Positions 12,538 through 24,530 of a stretch of DNA of 64,000 nt are shown here, one piece after another; position 1 is the stretch's first letter; each line of letters opens with the position of its first letter. This DNA comes from Artocarpus heterophyllus (taxonomy: Eukaryota > Streptophyta > Magnoliopsida > Rosales > Moraceae): contig JAJQZP010000461.1 in assembly GCA_025403435.1 (NCBI GenBank), forward strand, positions 124,001 through 188,000. Reading direction: 5' to 3'. Under the pieces are notes generated by a model. It was not told the DNA's origin, made no database searches, and saw only the letters and a list, made by a program, of their open reading frames with translations. The position numbers and the translations under genes are program-made.

Positions 12538-15500
12538 TTATCATTTCCTTCAACTTACGAAACCTAGTTATAATTCTAAAGAATTATTTACTCGTGTACG
12601 TATAATCTATATATATACACACACACATATATTATGGCCAAATACGTGTGGACTTTTATTAGGCTGGCTAAGCGAACTAGGTTTCTAAGACATAGTTGTT
12701 AGCTTTTCAGAATCATTTAACTTTATTAGTCGTACCAAAATCTATCTTTGCATTGTCCTCTTCCCGCCTACAAAGTTAGCAACAAGCCAAGTTAGACACA
12801 ACTTGTTTGCGTTATATATATATATATTAGCATGTGTATACATACATACATACATGTGTGTGTGTGTGTGTGTGTATAGTAGCGTTGGGCTTCTTCTAGT
12901 GTATTTAGTCGATAAAGGCCGAAAGTAGTTTGTCTTGATTTCCTTTGGCTTCACTAAAATTTATCTACTCATGGAAAAAAAAAAAAGAAAAAAGAAATAG
13001 ATCGTTATATTAGTGACCTCTCATTTTCTGTCTTTTTTCTCTTGAAATAACTAATTTGCTATAGGATTTTTTTTGACACTTTCCCAGTAATGTTCCAGGA
13101 ATATTTTCTTTCCCCACCAAATTAATATTACCCACGTCATTTTCTTATATTGATCTTAATTTGCTAAAGTGTACCATCTTTTCTGGTCAGCTTGTCATTC
13201 CATTTTTAGAAAGAGATATTTAAAGTTACCCAATTGGCAAAAGGGACAAAAGAACAAAACGATGGTGTCAAAGAGGGATGAAGTGGTTATGTTTTATTTA
13301 ATTATCAGTAGTTTTACACCTCATACTTTCCAAAAAAAACAGAAAGGTCTAAATTGTTAGGATAACAAATGACTAAAAGGAATTATCACAATCCAATGCA
13401 CAAGTTATACGTGTTCTCCGAACCCCTAAAATAATTCCCAAGTATCAAGTTTGATAAATTGTACTTATAAATATTCATATAAATCAATAATCATTAAATT
13501 GGCCAAATTTTAGGAGTTCTAACTTTGTTACTTGATGATGGTGTTTCTATAGTGTAATGCGTAATATCTAAGCCTAATATTTGATTGTCGACGTTACAAG
13601 CAATATTTAGTGATGAAATTAACAATATTAATGCGTATTTTATAAGGCGTATTTTTTGGTGATGAAGAAAAGTTCAAAAAAAAAAAAAAAAAAGGTGCCC
13701 AACGCTTGTAATATGCCATTTTTGAATGTTACAAAAGGGTCTTTTTGTTGAAAAAATAGAGGTCCCATTAATATTGTTAGATCACAACATATATAATAGT
13801 AGTTAATTGGATGACCTTTCTTTTGCCATGTACACTTATAATGATACTATTGATATATTCATGTCATGAATATGTGAACATCTGGACTTATTAATCTTGT
13901 TATAATTATGAGACGTCAGCTCATCAAAATACATGAAGAAAAAGAGAGTTCAAAACTAGACTTTAAAATACGAAAATAAAACCCGTTGAAATCTGAAGAG
14001 AGAATGATTAGCTTCATGATGATCATGAAACCCTTCCAAATTTTAGAGGGGCCAACAGATTTATTATTATTATTATGACTTGGGTAATAAAATATATTTC
14101 CATGTACATAAGGAAAGAGGACTTCCTATAAGTTTAAAAAATTTTATTGCTGATTGCAAGTTAATTTATCAAAGGCCCATTTAAATTTATAAAGGCATTT
14201 ATTTGCGATAAGATCAAAAACATATGGCATAATAATTAGACACAAATGCGTGAATACATACATATATATTTATATGATGCCAGTGTTTGTCATGCATTTA
14301 CACATATATGAGCATCTGACTGCACACAGCTTACTAATTGCCACCGTAACAACCCAATATATTGGGATTAGTTAAATGTACCAGTCAGATTAATATGATA
14401 ATTGATATTAATTATTAGCAGGCTTGGTTAGCTGCTGCTGTACAATAGTTATATATATAGGCAACTTCATTTTAATGCAAATCAACCCTGAGCTAATGAT
14501 AAATATTTAATTCCTTGATTATATAGGAATTTAAGCATGTTAAACTGTTGTAGATTATATAGGAATTTAAGCATGTTAAACTGTTTGTAGAGTATATAGA
14601 TATTTAAGCATGCTAAGCCTTTTTAAACTTTAAAAAACACAAGAAGTTGTGAACTTGGACAGGTGTTGAGGCATGGAATTTATTTCTCTCCATCTTCAAG
14701 TTAAAAAAATATTAACTTTTTTTTTTCCCTAAACTGGCTTTGGTCTCCTTTGTTCATCTCTTTTATATACGATAGTATGGACTCCACATTTACTCTACAT
14801 CAGTGATGGATGGAAGATTTGATTTAAGTTTAGGACACAACAATAAAATATTAAATTCTAAAATTAATCTTCAAAAAAAGGTGATTTTGTCTCGAAGAAC
14901 TGTACACAACTCTTATAATTCAATCCTAAAGCTTTTTTTTTTATTATTTGTACTTTTAATCAGTAGTGAAGCTAAAAATTTGTTTCGACAGGGGGGAAGG
15001 GGGGCATAAGTTAAGAAATGATAAACTTTTAAAAACCATGATTAATTTATCAACTCTTGATACAATTTAATAGTTAGAAGGACATCTATATTGAATTTGT
15101 TGACTTTTTTGCTACGTGAACATAAAATTTTTTTAAACTTTAATTCTTTTAGATTTACAATTCTTTTTTAATATAGTTTAGTTTCAAAAAAAAGTAGAAA
15201 CACTTTTACGAAAATAATTTTGTTGGTTAAAGCTAGCAATAAACTATTTAAGGAGTACAAGAAGAAAATCATATTTAAAAAGTTGCATGAAAAAAGAGTT
15301 TTAAGCATAAACACATTCAAGAAAAAAAATAAGTAGGGCAATTAACAAAATGTATATATGAAGGCCATATTTATTAAAAATAATAATATCATTTTAGAGA
15401 ACTAAAACAAAAAAATGCTTAAATAAAGGAAATTTTGAAAAAATTATTGTAATGGAGACAAATTAGAAATAAAAAGTAATTAGACATATATAAAAAGTAA

Positions 15501-15546
15501 TTACAATACTAATAAGTTAGAGAAAAGGTTTGTCAATAAGGGGACA
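12538..15546. other. intergenic, AT-rich, microsatellites
   Basis: No gene is supported. TA and CA/TG tracts occur near 12610-12630 and 12815-12880. Poly-A runs occur near 12975 and 13680. The short open frames in this stretch are low-complexity. Confidence 0.55.
14517..14618. repeat. 36-bp tandem repeat, about 2.8 copies
   Basis: The unit beginning GATTATATAGGAATTTAAGC is repeated at 14517 and 14553 almost unchanged. A diverged third copy follows (GAGTATATAGATATTTAAGC, about 14590-14618). Confidence 0.85.
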
Positions 15547-15555
15547 TATATAAAA

Positions 15556-16567
15556 GGGTAAATAACTTGTTTGATCTCTAATTTTTTTTAAAAGGTGCAA
15601 TTTGGTCTCTAAACTTTTTTTTTGTTTAACTAGGCCTAACTGTTTAAAAAAGGGTAATTTGGCCCCCAATCGTTAAGTTTAACTACTAAAAATTATAGAA
15701 TATCATTTTTTTAATTGAAGTTACTAAATTATCCTTCAAATAATTGATACATTAAAAGTTAAGAGTAAATCATAGCCATTGATTCAAAAAAACCAAATCA
15801 TAGCCATTGATTTTATTTTTATTTAAAAAATTATACAAAATAAAAAAAATAATGAAAAAAAAAACCCAAAACCAGCAACTCCTCCCCTATTGCCTATCCC
15901 TACCCACTGCCCTCCTTCCACGCCAACGACTCCTCCTTAGCACCCAACACCGTTGCAGCCCCCTCCCCATCAACCCCAATTCTGTTGCACCCAACTCTAT
16001 CACAGCTCCCACCTTCAAGCCTCCTGTTGCAACCTATCTCGTTGAGACCTACCCTTGCCCACCTACCCCCGTCGTGACCTACCCCCACCCCCCTCCCGTT
16101 GCAACCTACCCCCGTCGCACCTAACCCCATCATGACCTACCCCCTACAAGCCGAGCTTCGTTGATTGCCTCCCTCCCTATCATGCCCAGATTGAGAAAGG
16201 GAGCTATGATGGCCTTTGACAAAGAGGTTGCGATGGATGTGGGTTGGAGTGGAGATGGAAATCAATTTTTTTTAATTTAAATTTTATGTTGTTTAAAAAA
16301 AAAGATCTGATTTTTTAATGAAAAAGAAGATATGATTTTAATAATATAGTTGTTGTTTTTTAATTTTTATTTTTTTTGTTTTAATTTTAATTCTCTTGAA
16401 ACATAATGGACATTTTACTAAAATTCCTTCATCAATATAACGGTCAAATTTAACCGCTAAGGACTAAATTGCATATTTTTTCAACTGTTAGATCCAATTA
16501 AATAAAAAAGTTAGGGAACACATTATACCTTTTTAAAAAGGTTAAGGACCTAGCGAATTATTTGCCT
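15556..16567. mobile_element. Mutator-like element (MULE), 1.0 kb, 9-bp TSD
   Basis: The termini GGGTAAATAACTTG and (reverse complement of the right end) AGGCAAATAATTCG start inverted arms of about 150 bp. Both arms carry a repeating 'GGTCTCTAAAC...' type text. The 9-bp TATATAAAA occurs directly outside both ends (15547-15555 and 16568-16576), and a 9-bp TSD is the Mutator hallmark. The TSD is low-complexity, which weakens it slightly. The centre (about 15860-16250) is far more GC-rich than its surroundings and could be captured DNA. No transposase was found, so it is non-autonomous. Confidence 0.6.
15870..16250. other. GC-rich proline-codon segment inside the MULE
   Basis: This is a C-rich segment with imperfect repeats of an ACCTACCCCCGTCG-like unit. 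One plus-strand frame (15807-16124) encodes a proline/threonine-rich peptide and the minus strand a glycine-rich one. Neither resembles a family I recognise. It may be a captured and degenerated fragment or simple-repeat expansion. Confidence 0.35.
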
Positions 16568-16576
16568 TATATAAAA

Positions 16577-17637
16577 TTTTGAGGATGAGGAGGGCAATAT
16601 ATAAAAGTTTATGGATGAAGGGGTGCATATATGAAAAAGCATTAATAAAAAACTATAGGCAATAACATCAATTTTCAAAAATCCAAGAAGGCATCCTCCA
16701 CCCCCACTTTTAATTTCTATAATCGTGACAATTCCTTCTTTGTCTAAGACTCTTTCGTCTAATTATGACATAGAGATAGGGAGGGCTTTAAGTGAGGGTT
16801 GTGAGTTTGATCCCATTTGTAATCTTTATTTCTTATTCATAAAAAGACACATGCTAATATATACTAATTAGTTTTTATATAATATCAATTTTGACACGCA
16901 GAGAAATTTAAAATGGTACAAATAATTTTAAGAACTCATGTAGATCAATAAGGGTTTTATCATACTTGTGGCAACAGATGAAGATGAACTTACAAGACAA
17001 TTGCGACGTAGGATTCTAGGATTGGGTTTGCCGCGTTGTCCAAAAGTGTAAAGACAAATATAGCTAACATGTGTTAAATGCTTAAAACAGAAAGAAAAAG
17101 AAACAAATATTCATACGCAATATATGAATGTTTCGAACAGCTCCTCCATGCCTGTAAAGTACCTTTTGAGAGGATATTCAACTGAATTATAACTTTATGC
17201 TTTATGCCTTACATAGGCCACTTGTGATGAAAAGTAGAGAGAGAGAGAGAGATTTAAAAAAGATCTAAAATGAAATTGTTTTTCTTTTGGTTTCTCCTTG
17301 GTTTGGGGTGTCGGTTTTATTCAGTAGAGTACACCACACAAATAGCATGCCGATGTTAAACATCCCAGAGACGGCTGTCCTAGATAGGAAAGAAAAGAAA
17401 GAATGAAAATGGGGAAAGAGAGAGAGAGATTGAGAGAGGTGGACAAAAAGATATGAAACTTCGTTTTTTAGAGGATGCATTTTGTAATTTGGATTCGATT
17501 CACACAACATATTTTTTAAAAATTTGTATGCATAAATAGGCATTATCGAAACAGCAAAACTTTCATGCATGAAGAAAGAAATTTATAGTGGGATTGTGCG
17601 ATGAAAAGCCATATTATTGCTTATATTATACTACAAT
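16577..17637. other. intergenic
   Basis: No gene is seen. GA tracts lie at about 17235-17251 and 17418-17430. The minus-strand frame at 17265-17570 is derived partly from these tracts and is not supported as a gene. Confidence 0.5.
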
Positions 17638-18719
17638 GATATCAATAGTGTAGTCTCCATTTTTTTTTTTTGAAGGAAATTGAAAGTACTCTCCAAATTT
17701 TACAGTTCCAAAATATATATTACGAATACGAGGCACGTATCCTATATATAATTTTATTTATATTAATTTTTTTAATATGAGTTGTGCTCTTACTTAAAAA
17801 AATCTATATATATATAAATCTATATATATATATAACTGGATGTCCATTTAATGATTAAAATATATAATAATTAAAACATAATTATATTTTATAATGTTAT
17901 AAATAAATATATTCGCATTGTGCAACATGGATAAAGTTTTATGTTTCGTCCACTTTTTTTTTTTTTAAAAAAACACGGTTTGCATTCTCACATTCCATGA
18001 ATTTTTCAACTTTCATTTCAGGCCTGAAATGCAAGGATGACGTGGCTTCAAACAAAGCTAATGGCCGGGAGGATGTTCGGACTTGGGAGATGTAAAGTGG
18101 GGCCAAGAGAATATAGGCAGACAGATGGCAGGGCAGTCTTCTACGAACTCAACTGAAACAACGCGAGGAGAGCAAAACAACCACATTTAACGTGCGATTT
18201 TGCAAGTGCATATAAATCATATTACATATGAGTCTGTTTGGAATGATTCGTAACTTTAAGTTAGAAAAATATAATAATATATAAAACTTTTATATTATAG
18301 TATATTTTTATTTTATATTATAATATATAAGAGTTTTATATTATAATAATTTAAATTTTAGTATTAAAATTTAATTTCTGAACATTTAAATAGCATAACA
18401 TTAAAGACCCAGAGGAAAAAGCCGCCGTCAGCACCCCACTTGGTTGCCTAAAATCTTAGCCCTTTCATGATCATTACATTTTCATCCTCATTCACCATTT
18501 TGGTTTTGTTGTTCTCTCCCATCTTTCACTTTCATTTTTTGTCACGCCATAACCACGCTTAACGTGATCTTTTTTCTTCTTTTTTTTTTAATGATAAGAA
18601 ACACCGTTAACGTGTTCTTGACGACACTTGTGCATTGCTTTTTCAACTTTGAGGTGATAATCATATTGATTCATATTCTTTCGCATGTTTTTTAAATTAC
18701 AGAAATTTTTAACATATTA
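17638..18719. repeat. segmental duplication, copy 1
   Basis: This 1.1-kb block matches 20830-24530 once two insertions are removed from the latter. Shared landmarks include CAGTTCCAAAATA...ATTACGAATA, GATGACGTGGCTTCAAACAA (18037 and 21721), GTCACGCCATAACCAC (18541 and 24342) and TTTTTTAAATTACAGAAATT (18688 and 24496). No open reading frame is conserved between the copies, so it is probably non-coding repeat DNA. It includes a MITE-like stretch at about 18233-18410. Confidence 0.75.
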
Positions 18720-19900
18720 TATTGTGACAAAGTAGGTCTTTAGCGACGACATTTTGTCATCACAAAAGGTATCGCAAATACATCCTCGCATAAAATTGGT
18801 TGCAAAAGGGCTATTTGCAACAACCGTTGTCCCAAATACAAAATAAGTCACTACAAATAAGTCGTCAGAAGGTCGTTGGGCTAACGTGGATCCAATTTTT
18901 TGCGATAACAATTTCAAAATACGTCGTCATAAATACTTACTCAGGTGTTGACTCAGCGTCAATTTTTATGACAACATTTTTAAAATGTCGTTGCTAATGT
19001 TTTTGGTTTTGTTAGTAGTCACAAATGTTTATTTTTTAAATAATTATAATATTATAACATATATATTTTTAATGATTTTTATTAAATTTTTAATTTGTTA
19101 TTCTTGTTAATAGATTTTACTACAATATATTAAATTACAATAATAAAAAATTAATTAATATTAATTTTTTTAATAATAATGAATTGTTTCATTAATAGAA
19201 TAAACCAAACATAATGTCTAAAAATATTAAACAGTTAGATAAATAAAAAGAAAATTATCTAATCTCCTGAATTTGCAACATTACTAGCAACCTCATTGTT
19301 ACCATCAGCATCGTCTGATGGAGGTGAAGGACCTAGAGGTACATAAGGTTGAGGAGAAGTCAAGGGCGAGAATTGGACATTAGGGTGCAACTAGGCTAAC
19401 TAGTCCATCATCTTCTTTTGGTTCTTGTTTATTTGCAAGTTTTGCTTGTACGATCATCGTAAATATTCTTCCACATGTGGATCAACATACATCGAAGATG
19501 TCCTGTTTGATTGGGAGTCAGAGGATAAAGAAGCGCCATAGTATACCGTCTTCGGGAGTTTAGGGCCTAGTCCAATCTTGTGTCCACTATGTGTACCTAA
19601 AACCTGCTCTTAAATTCCTTCCTCGTTAATAGCTTGTGAAGATGAATAGATAGCAGATTGTGTCTTCTAGGCTGATCTTTCCTCCTCCACCTTATTATAC
19701 ACAAATAAAAATAAACATATGTTATAAATTTAGAGACTAATTTAAATAAGAGAAGATAATATAAAATGAATAAAAATACTTACAAAAGTCTACTTTGCTT
19801 GGGGCGGAGAACAAAGGAAAATGTACCAAAACTTCTACCAAAGGCGTGAGTGAAATTAAATGACAAATACATAAATTACAATACTAAACTATCCAAACGG
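18720..19900 (-). mobile_element. CACTA-like DNA transposon remnant
   Basis: At 18735-18990 short motifs of the type TAGCGACGACATTTTGTC recur in both orientations, like the subterminal repeats of plant CACTA elements. Further in, the minus strand of about 19800-19260 reads like the broken C-terminal end of an En/Spm-type protein, with serine/glutamine-rich text such as PQPYVPLGPSPPSDDADG interrupted by several stops. Neither terminus nor TSD was found. Family assignment is an inference from style rather than from a catalytic domain. Confidence 0.4.
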
Positions 19901-20169
19901 GACAATTTAATTATTGGTTACTACGTACCCTTTATACATGCGCATGCAAAATAAAAAGATAAACGCGTACCCACGTACGTTGTTCTTGTGACTATCCAAT
20001 CACTCACATATCAAACCACTATTAAGAGTAAGGCACAATTTTTTTATATATTAAATTTATGAAATCTTATCAAATTTTATAATAATTTTATGTATAATTT
20101 TTCATATAATTTAAATTTAAATTTATTTTTTCATATCATTTACTTCTTAAATAAAATAATGATTATATT

Positions 20170-20835
20170 ATTTATTTTAGAGTTGTTGATGCTTCGCCTT
20201 GATTCGCTAGAGATCAATGCCACATGCGGCTGCGCACAGTGCTCGGACAACCTCTTCTGCTCGTCCCGACCTCTCGAGCTAGACTTGCACAAGAAGAAGG
20301 ACACTTCGAAGATCAAAGGGACACCGGTGTGGTGCCAGCCAAAGGATCTCCGACACTCGAATCAGCTATCTATTCGGTCAAGTTTGGGAGCAAAGTTAGG
20401 TTAGAAAGAATATGTTATCTTTAAGTGCAATAAATGCGCTTAATTTATAGGCTACCATTTAGACCGGGTGTTAGATGGGTCTGATCCACAACTCGTGTGT
20501 CCCATCAAGTTATGTCAAGTAGCAGTGACAAGTGTCGTAATCCTTGAAAGATTAGTTCTCTATCCAAGGGTTAATAGGAGACTATGTGTCGACCTTTAGT
20601 AGTGAGTTGTTGTTTGGGTGTAGGTTCTATCAGTCCGACCTGAGCACTTTATTCATCCCAAGGAGTCAGAGCTTTACTTGGTAGTCGATGGGGGGCACAC
20701 AAAGCACCTCAGGGAGAAATGCCGACCATGATGGAGCATCAAATCGACCTATAATAGCTGTTTCTCAAGCACAGTGGCTAGACAGCTGCAAGGGTGGTCC
20801 TCGAGAATTACGCCGAGCATACCCCCAACAATTAA
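20170..20835 (-). mobile_element. possible LTR fragment
   Basis: This GC-richer island between AT-rich blocks has ends reading TGTTGATGCTTCG and CATACCCCCAACA, which are inverted TGTTG/CAACA termini. On the minus strand a TATA-like CTATAAATTA sits mid-unit (about 20440). I could not find a matching target duplication. The plus-strand frames at 20090-20424 and 20688-20882 run across it and look incidental. Confidence 0.35.
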
Positions 20836-20960
20836 TATTGCAGTCTCTAATTTTTTTTAGGGAAATTAAAAGTAGTCTCTAAATTTTATAGTTCCAAAAT
20901 ACATATTACGAATAAGAGCCACATATCCTTTCTTTAAATTTTTACTCATATTAATTTTTT

Positions 20961-21466
20961 GGATAAATAGCTCTAGAGGTTGTTAAACTTTTAATATTGT
21001 GATAATATTGTCCTTGAATTAATTTAACAAGCTAAAAAAGTCCCTGAACTTTTAACATTGTAAAAATATGGTCCTTAAATTAATTTAATATGCTAAAATA
21101 GTAATGGCCAACATGGTGGCATAATGACGGTGCAATACTATAGCATGACTAGTCGAATGAGGTAACTGCTAAGGCAGCTACGAGGTGATTTTATTGCGAA
21201 CATGGTGCAGTAAAAGGGTGACGCAATGTTAGTGCTGTGGAGAGGAGTGTTGTAGAGTGAAAGTCGCCATGATGTTTTCCATTCAAATTTTAATAGCGAC
21301 TAACATATACGACTAATTTTGCTACTAAAAATTAATTCAAAAACTATTTTAGCATATTAAATTAATTCAATGACTAAATTACCCCAATATTAAGATTAGA
21401 GACTATTTTATTTATTAGATTAATTTAAGGGCCAAATTATTACAATATTAAAATATGAGCCATAAA
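20961..21466. mobile_element. long-TIR MITE, about 506 bp, inside duplication copy 2
   Basis: The arms are inverted: the left arm has GGATAAATAGCTC and TTAATTTAATATGCTAAAAT, and the right arm carries the reverse complements near 21340-21466. Copy 1 of the duplication lacks it (TTAATTTTTT runs straight into AATATGAG), showing insertion after duplication. The TSD is obscured by a T tract. Confidence 0.6.
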
Positions 21467-21496
21467 TTTTTCAATACGAGTTGTGCTCGTATTTTA

Positions 21497-21530
<34 letters not shown>

Positions 21531-22101
21531 CTGGATGTCTATATAATAATTAAAACATAATTATACTTCATACATTTAATGTTATAAATAAATGTATTCG
21601 TATTGTGCTTCATTGGATAAAATTTTATGTTTCCTCCACTTTTTTAAAATAAAAAAATGGTTTGCCTTCTCACATTAATTCCATGAATTTTCAACTTTCG
21701 TTTCAGGCCTAAAATACAAGGATGACGTGGCTTCAAACAAAGCTAATGGCCTAGGAGGATGTCGGAACTCGGGAGGGGTAAAGTGGGGCCAAGAGAACAT
21801 TGGCAGACGGATGGCAAGGCCATCTGCCGACGAACTCAACTTGAACAACGTGAGGAGGGCAAAACAGCCATGTTCAACTTGGGATTTTGCAAGTGCACAT
21901 AAACCATATCACGTATGTGTGTGTTTAGAACTAATTTAAAACTTGAAGTTGAAATTTAAATATTATAATATATAAAATTTTTACATTATAGTGTATTTTT
22001 GCTTTATGTTGTCACATATAAAAGTTTTTGCTGTAGCATTTTGAATTTTGGTATTAGAACTTAGTTGCGAAACACTTTTAAATAGCATAACATAAGAGAC
22101 C

Positions 22102-24204
22102 TGATGAGATTGTAAAAGTGTACATTTTTCAAATATAAAATCATTTATTTATACTTTTATTTATCATTAAATCCTCTAATTAATAGTATTTGTATGTTAA
22201 TTATTATTTTAGTGTGTTTGTGTAAGGATATGTTTAAAAATATGTTTTTATTGTGTTTTTATGATTAATAATATTTTTTTAGTAATTCTTAGAGTCATTT
22301 CGTTGTGTTTTATAATTAATTAGTTTGTAAATAATCACAATCGAAAAAATAAATTTGTGTGATTTTATTTTGAGTCTTAAAGTGTTTGTAAATAAATTTT
22401 GAGTTTGTAAATATCTTTTATTATATTTGCAGTAATTTATAAAAATATTCCCGAGTCTTAAATTATATATCTGTTAAGTTTGTTAATCTTAGAGTTTTTA
22501 TTTATTTATAGTGTATTTTGTGTGTTTTATTGTAAAATAAATAATTTTAAAATTATTATAAATATTTTGTTTGTAAATAATTAATTTTAGTTTGTTTATT
22601 TTATTATAGATTTGAAATCTGCAAGAAAAATAGAGTAAAATGAAGTTCAAAAAGACAAAAACAGATCTCAAATGCACAAGAAATAAAAAAGAAACTGAAA
22701 ACCAAAATAATTAACACGTGGCGTGTTTTGAACCGTATGATTAAGTCGCTGAATCAATCTGAGCCATCCACCTCACGCCAGCTGTCCACCACTATCTTTG
22801 GATTAACTTCAGATCTTGTGCGAACGAGTGTAGCAGAAACTCTCTCTTCAGCCATGTGATCGAATTACCTAGACTAATCTAACGGCCTACATTCCACCTG
22901 TTTGGTCCCAACTCTCAGCGCCTCAGAGCTCATGTAACAGCCATCGGGATCACGAGATGGACACTCCAGATCAAGGCTATACCGTGCTTCCATGAACCAC
23001 ATCACGTAAGGTTACAAACGTAAAAACACACAATGAAGAATGTGTAACAGCAAGGAGAAAAGAGAAAATAATGGTTTCTCAGTTGCATCTGTGCTAGATG
23101 CAACAAAAAAATTAAAAAAAAAATAAAAATATAAATAAATAAATAATAAATAGAAACATTAATAAAAAATTCTAAATAGTAGAATTTTTCTACTATAAAG
23201 CCCCTTAGAATTTACATGGCCTTCTTGGCCTTTGTTCCCCTCTTCAATTCTTAGTTTCTTTAACTACTAAACTTCTAGCCTAGCAGTGTCCCTTTGGGAG
23301 GAGATGTTGTTAAGGTACTTCTTCGACATCACTTTTAATATTAAAATACTAAATTAGTGTAGAAAGTTTTGTGAGGTAGAGAAATGATCTTGTATGAATA
23401 GTACTGTAGTATGGATTTTAACTTTATATCTACTTTATAATGTTTATATTTTTATGGAATAAATTATATTTTTCAAGTTTTTAGTAATTATGGTTAATAT
23501 TGTTATGCTACCTATTCTTACATAAATTCAGTTATGCTTTATTTATGAATTTTAGTTGTGTTGCATAATTAATAATAATAATAATAATAAAATAATGCTC
23601 AATTGTATGGAATGTCTTTTATTGCAACATGACTTGTTATGTCGTCAATTTTAGATATTTTATAAGACGAGATTTTGCCGAAATTAACTTAAAAATTTAT
23701 TCCAGTTAAACATAATAATTTTGATTTATTATTATTTTTTCTATCTTAAAATTATGTTAATTATAATTGTAGTTACAACGGCTATAATTTTCATAATTAG
23801 TGTACCAAATTACTAATGAGAGGTAATTATTTTGCTAATTTTATAGAAAACCCTTTATTGTATTATAGCTTTTTATATTGTCGCTTTCGGTTAATTTGTA
23901 AATTAGTAAATATGCTTACAATTAATAGGAAAAGATATAATAAATCAAATGCTTATTTAGAGTGAAAATTTCATTCTAGTTACGAAACAGATAAAAAATT
24001 ATTAAAGTTTCACTATTTTAATTTTATATTTTAAAATCTTATTTAAAATTAAAAATATTTTTTTCTTTAAAATTTTGTTAAAATTGTTCTTGTCTATTCA
24101 ATCGTTAAATTGTTAATCTTTTAAATACTTACCATTTTATAGATATAATAAATTTTTATATTATAAACGTTCGCGTTTAAAAGAAATATTTCAGGAATAC
24201 AACA
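22102..24204. mobile_element. solo LTR candidate, 2.1 kb, TSD AGACC
   Basis: The insertion starts TGATGAGATTGT and ends GGAATACAACA, giving TG..CA ends. It is flanked by AGACC on both sides (22097-22101 and 24205-24209). Copy 1 of the duplication gives the empty site (TTAAAGACCCAGAGG). Inside, a TATA-like TACTATAAAG at about 23194 precedes a less AT-rich leader, as expected for an LTR promoter. No PBS, PPT or coding region is present, so a solo LTR is the best reading. The lineage is unknown. Confidence 0.65.
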
Positions 24205-24530
24205 AGACCTAGGAGGAGAGAGCAGCCCTCTGCCCGCCTCCTGGCCGCCTAAACTCTAGTCGTTTCATAATCATTACATTTGCATCCTTATTCTCCTCTT
24301 TTGTTTTTGTTCTTCTCGGCCGTTTTTCACTTCCATTTTCTGTCACGCCATAACCACTCTTAACGTGATCCTTTTTTTCTTGTCCTTCTATTTTTGATAA
24401 TAAGAAACACTATCAACGTGATCTTGACAACACTTGTGTATTGCTTTTTTCATCTTTGAGGGGATAACCAAATTGAATCATATTCTCTTGCATGTTTTTT
24501 AAATTACAGAAATTTTTAACACATTAACAG

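Larger units (their letters stand above)
20830..24530. repeat. segmental duplication, copy 2, split by two insertions
   Basis: This is the homologue of 17638-18719. Homology runs 20830-20960, 21467-22101 and 24205-24530. The gaps are a TIR element (20961-21466) and an LTR-type insertion (22102-24204), neither present in copy 1. The uninterrupted copy 1 therefore acts as the empty-site reference for both insertions. Confidence 0.75.

Noticed and set aside
20170..20835. Solo LTR with TGTTG/CAACA ends as a firm call
   Set aside because: Flanking 5-mers differ (AGAGT against ATTAA), so it is only reported as a possible fragment.
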